43,309 bases of DNA, taken from the NCBI GenBank assembly GCA_018001695.1, contig JAGNHN010000030.1, forward strand, positions 1-43,309, read 5' to 3'. This stretch comes from Lentimicrobiaceae bacterium (GTDB lineage: Bacteria > Bacteroidota > Bacteroidia > Bacteroidales > JAGNHN01). The notes under the pieces are model-generated. The model ran no database searches and was not told the origin of the DNA. It was given only the letters and a program-made list of their open reading frames with translations. Both the position numbers and the translations under genes were made by a program. Position 1 is the first letter of the stretch, and every line of letters starts with the position of its first letter. This document shows, one piece after another, positions 43,284 through 43,309 of the stretch.

Positions 43284-43309
43284 ATGGTAAAGATATCACT
43301 GTTCGCTCA
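43284..43309 (+). CDS. Beginning of a cut-off gene, possibly an IS4-family transposase
   Basis: ATG at 43284 opens M-V-K-I-S-L-F-A before the window ends. The start M-x-K-x-S-L-F-x-Q is one I associate with DUF4372-containing IS4-family transposases of Bacteroidota, and the inverted repeat just in front fits an element end. Eight codons are too few for a firm call. Confidence 0.35.

Overview
The window looks like a chromosomal piece of a Bacteroidota genome, probably from the class Bacteroidia. Three things point there. Many start regions carry the Bacteroidota -7 promoter element TAnnTTTG, some with a TTG/TTTG -33 element, and most genes lack a purine-rich ribosome site. The gene families are typical of the phylum: a DUF6340-like lipoprotein, DUF4294, a GH3/beta-lactamase fusion, a TANFOR-like giant protein, a TonB receptor with an N-terminal carboxypeptidase-regulatory-like domain, and a dihydroorotate-dehydrogenase-like protein. 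Finally, a repeat-rich spacer of a kind I associate with this phylum sits at the left edge. Genus or species cannot be called from this sequence.

Layout. 1-733: gene-poor spacer with short tandem and dispersed repeats, possibly the first codons of a minus-strand gene at the very edge, and a promoter. 734-10077: a tight three-gene + strand cluster of an outer-membrane barrel, a 2027-residue secreted TANFOR-like protein and a five-repeat fibronectin-III-like protein, probably one cell-surface system. 10188-14992: lipoate ligase, a DUF1338 (2-oxoadipate dioxygenase/decarboxylase-type) protein and a large FAD/Fe-S dehydrogenase. The last two could convert 2-oxoadipate to 2-hydroxyglutarate and then to 2-oxoglutarate. 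15054-16649: lipoprotein and SRPBCC protein. 16655-20297 (minus): ferredoxin-like protein overlapping RNase Z, then ribosomal protein S1 with a clear promoter and terminator. 20561-23512: GH3/serine-hydrolase fusion, followed by a shared terminator and tRNA-His.

23750-25674: an orphan oligopeptide-type ABC permease and thiol peroxidase. 25768-29192: tRNA-Leu(UAG), then trigger factor, ClpP and ClpX in one proteostasis operon, followed by a DUF4294 protein. 29850-33201 (minus): Gfo/Idh/MocA oxidoreductase, lipoprotein and polyprenyl-phosphate sugar transferase, with a promoter back to back with that of pcm (33278-33937). 33973-37145 (minus): TonB-dependent receptor with a small DUF2271-like lipoprotein. 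37259-39956 (minus): dihydroorotate-dehydrogenase-like protein and S41 peptidase. Then a rhomboid protease, an MFS/POT-like transporter and a divergent Fur/PerR-family regulator with a 6-1-6 palindrome in front of it. The right edge holds a strong terminator and what looks like the beginning of an insertion sequence.

Most of the window is ordinary chromosomal content. The parts most worth a second look are the giant surface-protein cluster, the DUF1338/FAD-Fe-S pair, the DHOD-like protein without the usual catalytic motif, the Fur-box candidate and the hairpin at the right edge. All family names are from recognition of the sequence; no searches were run.
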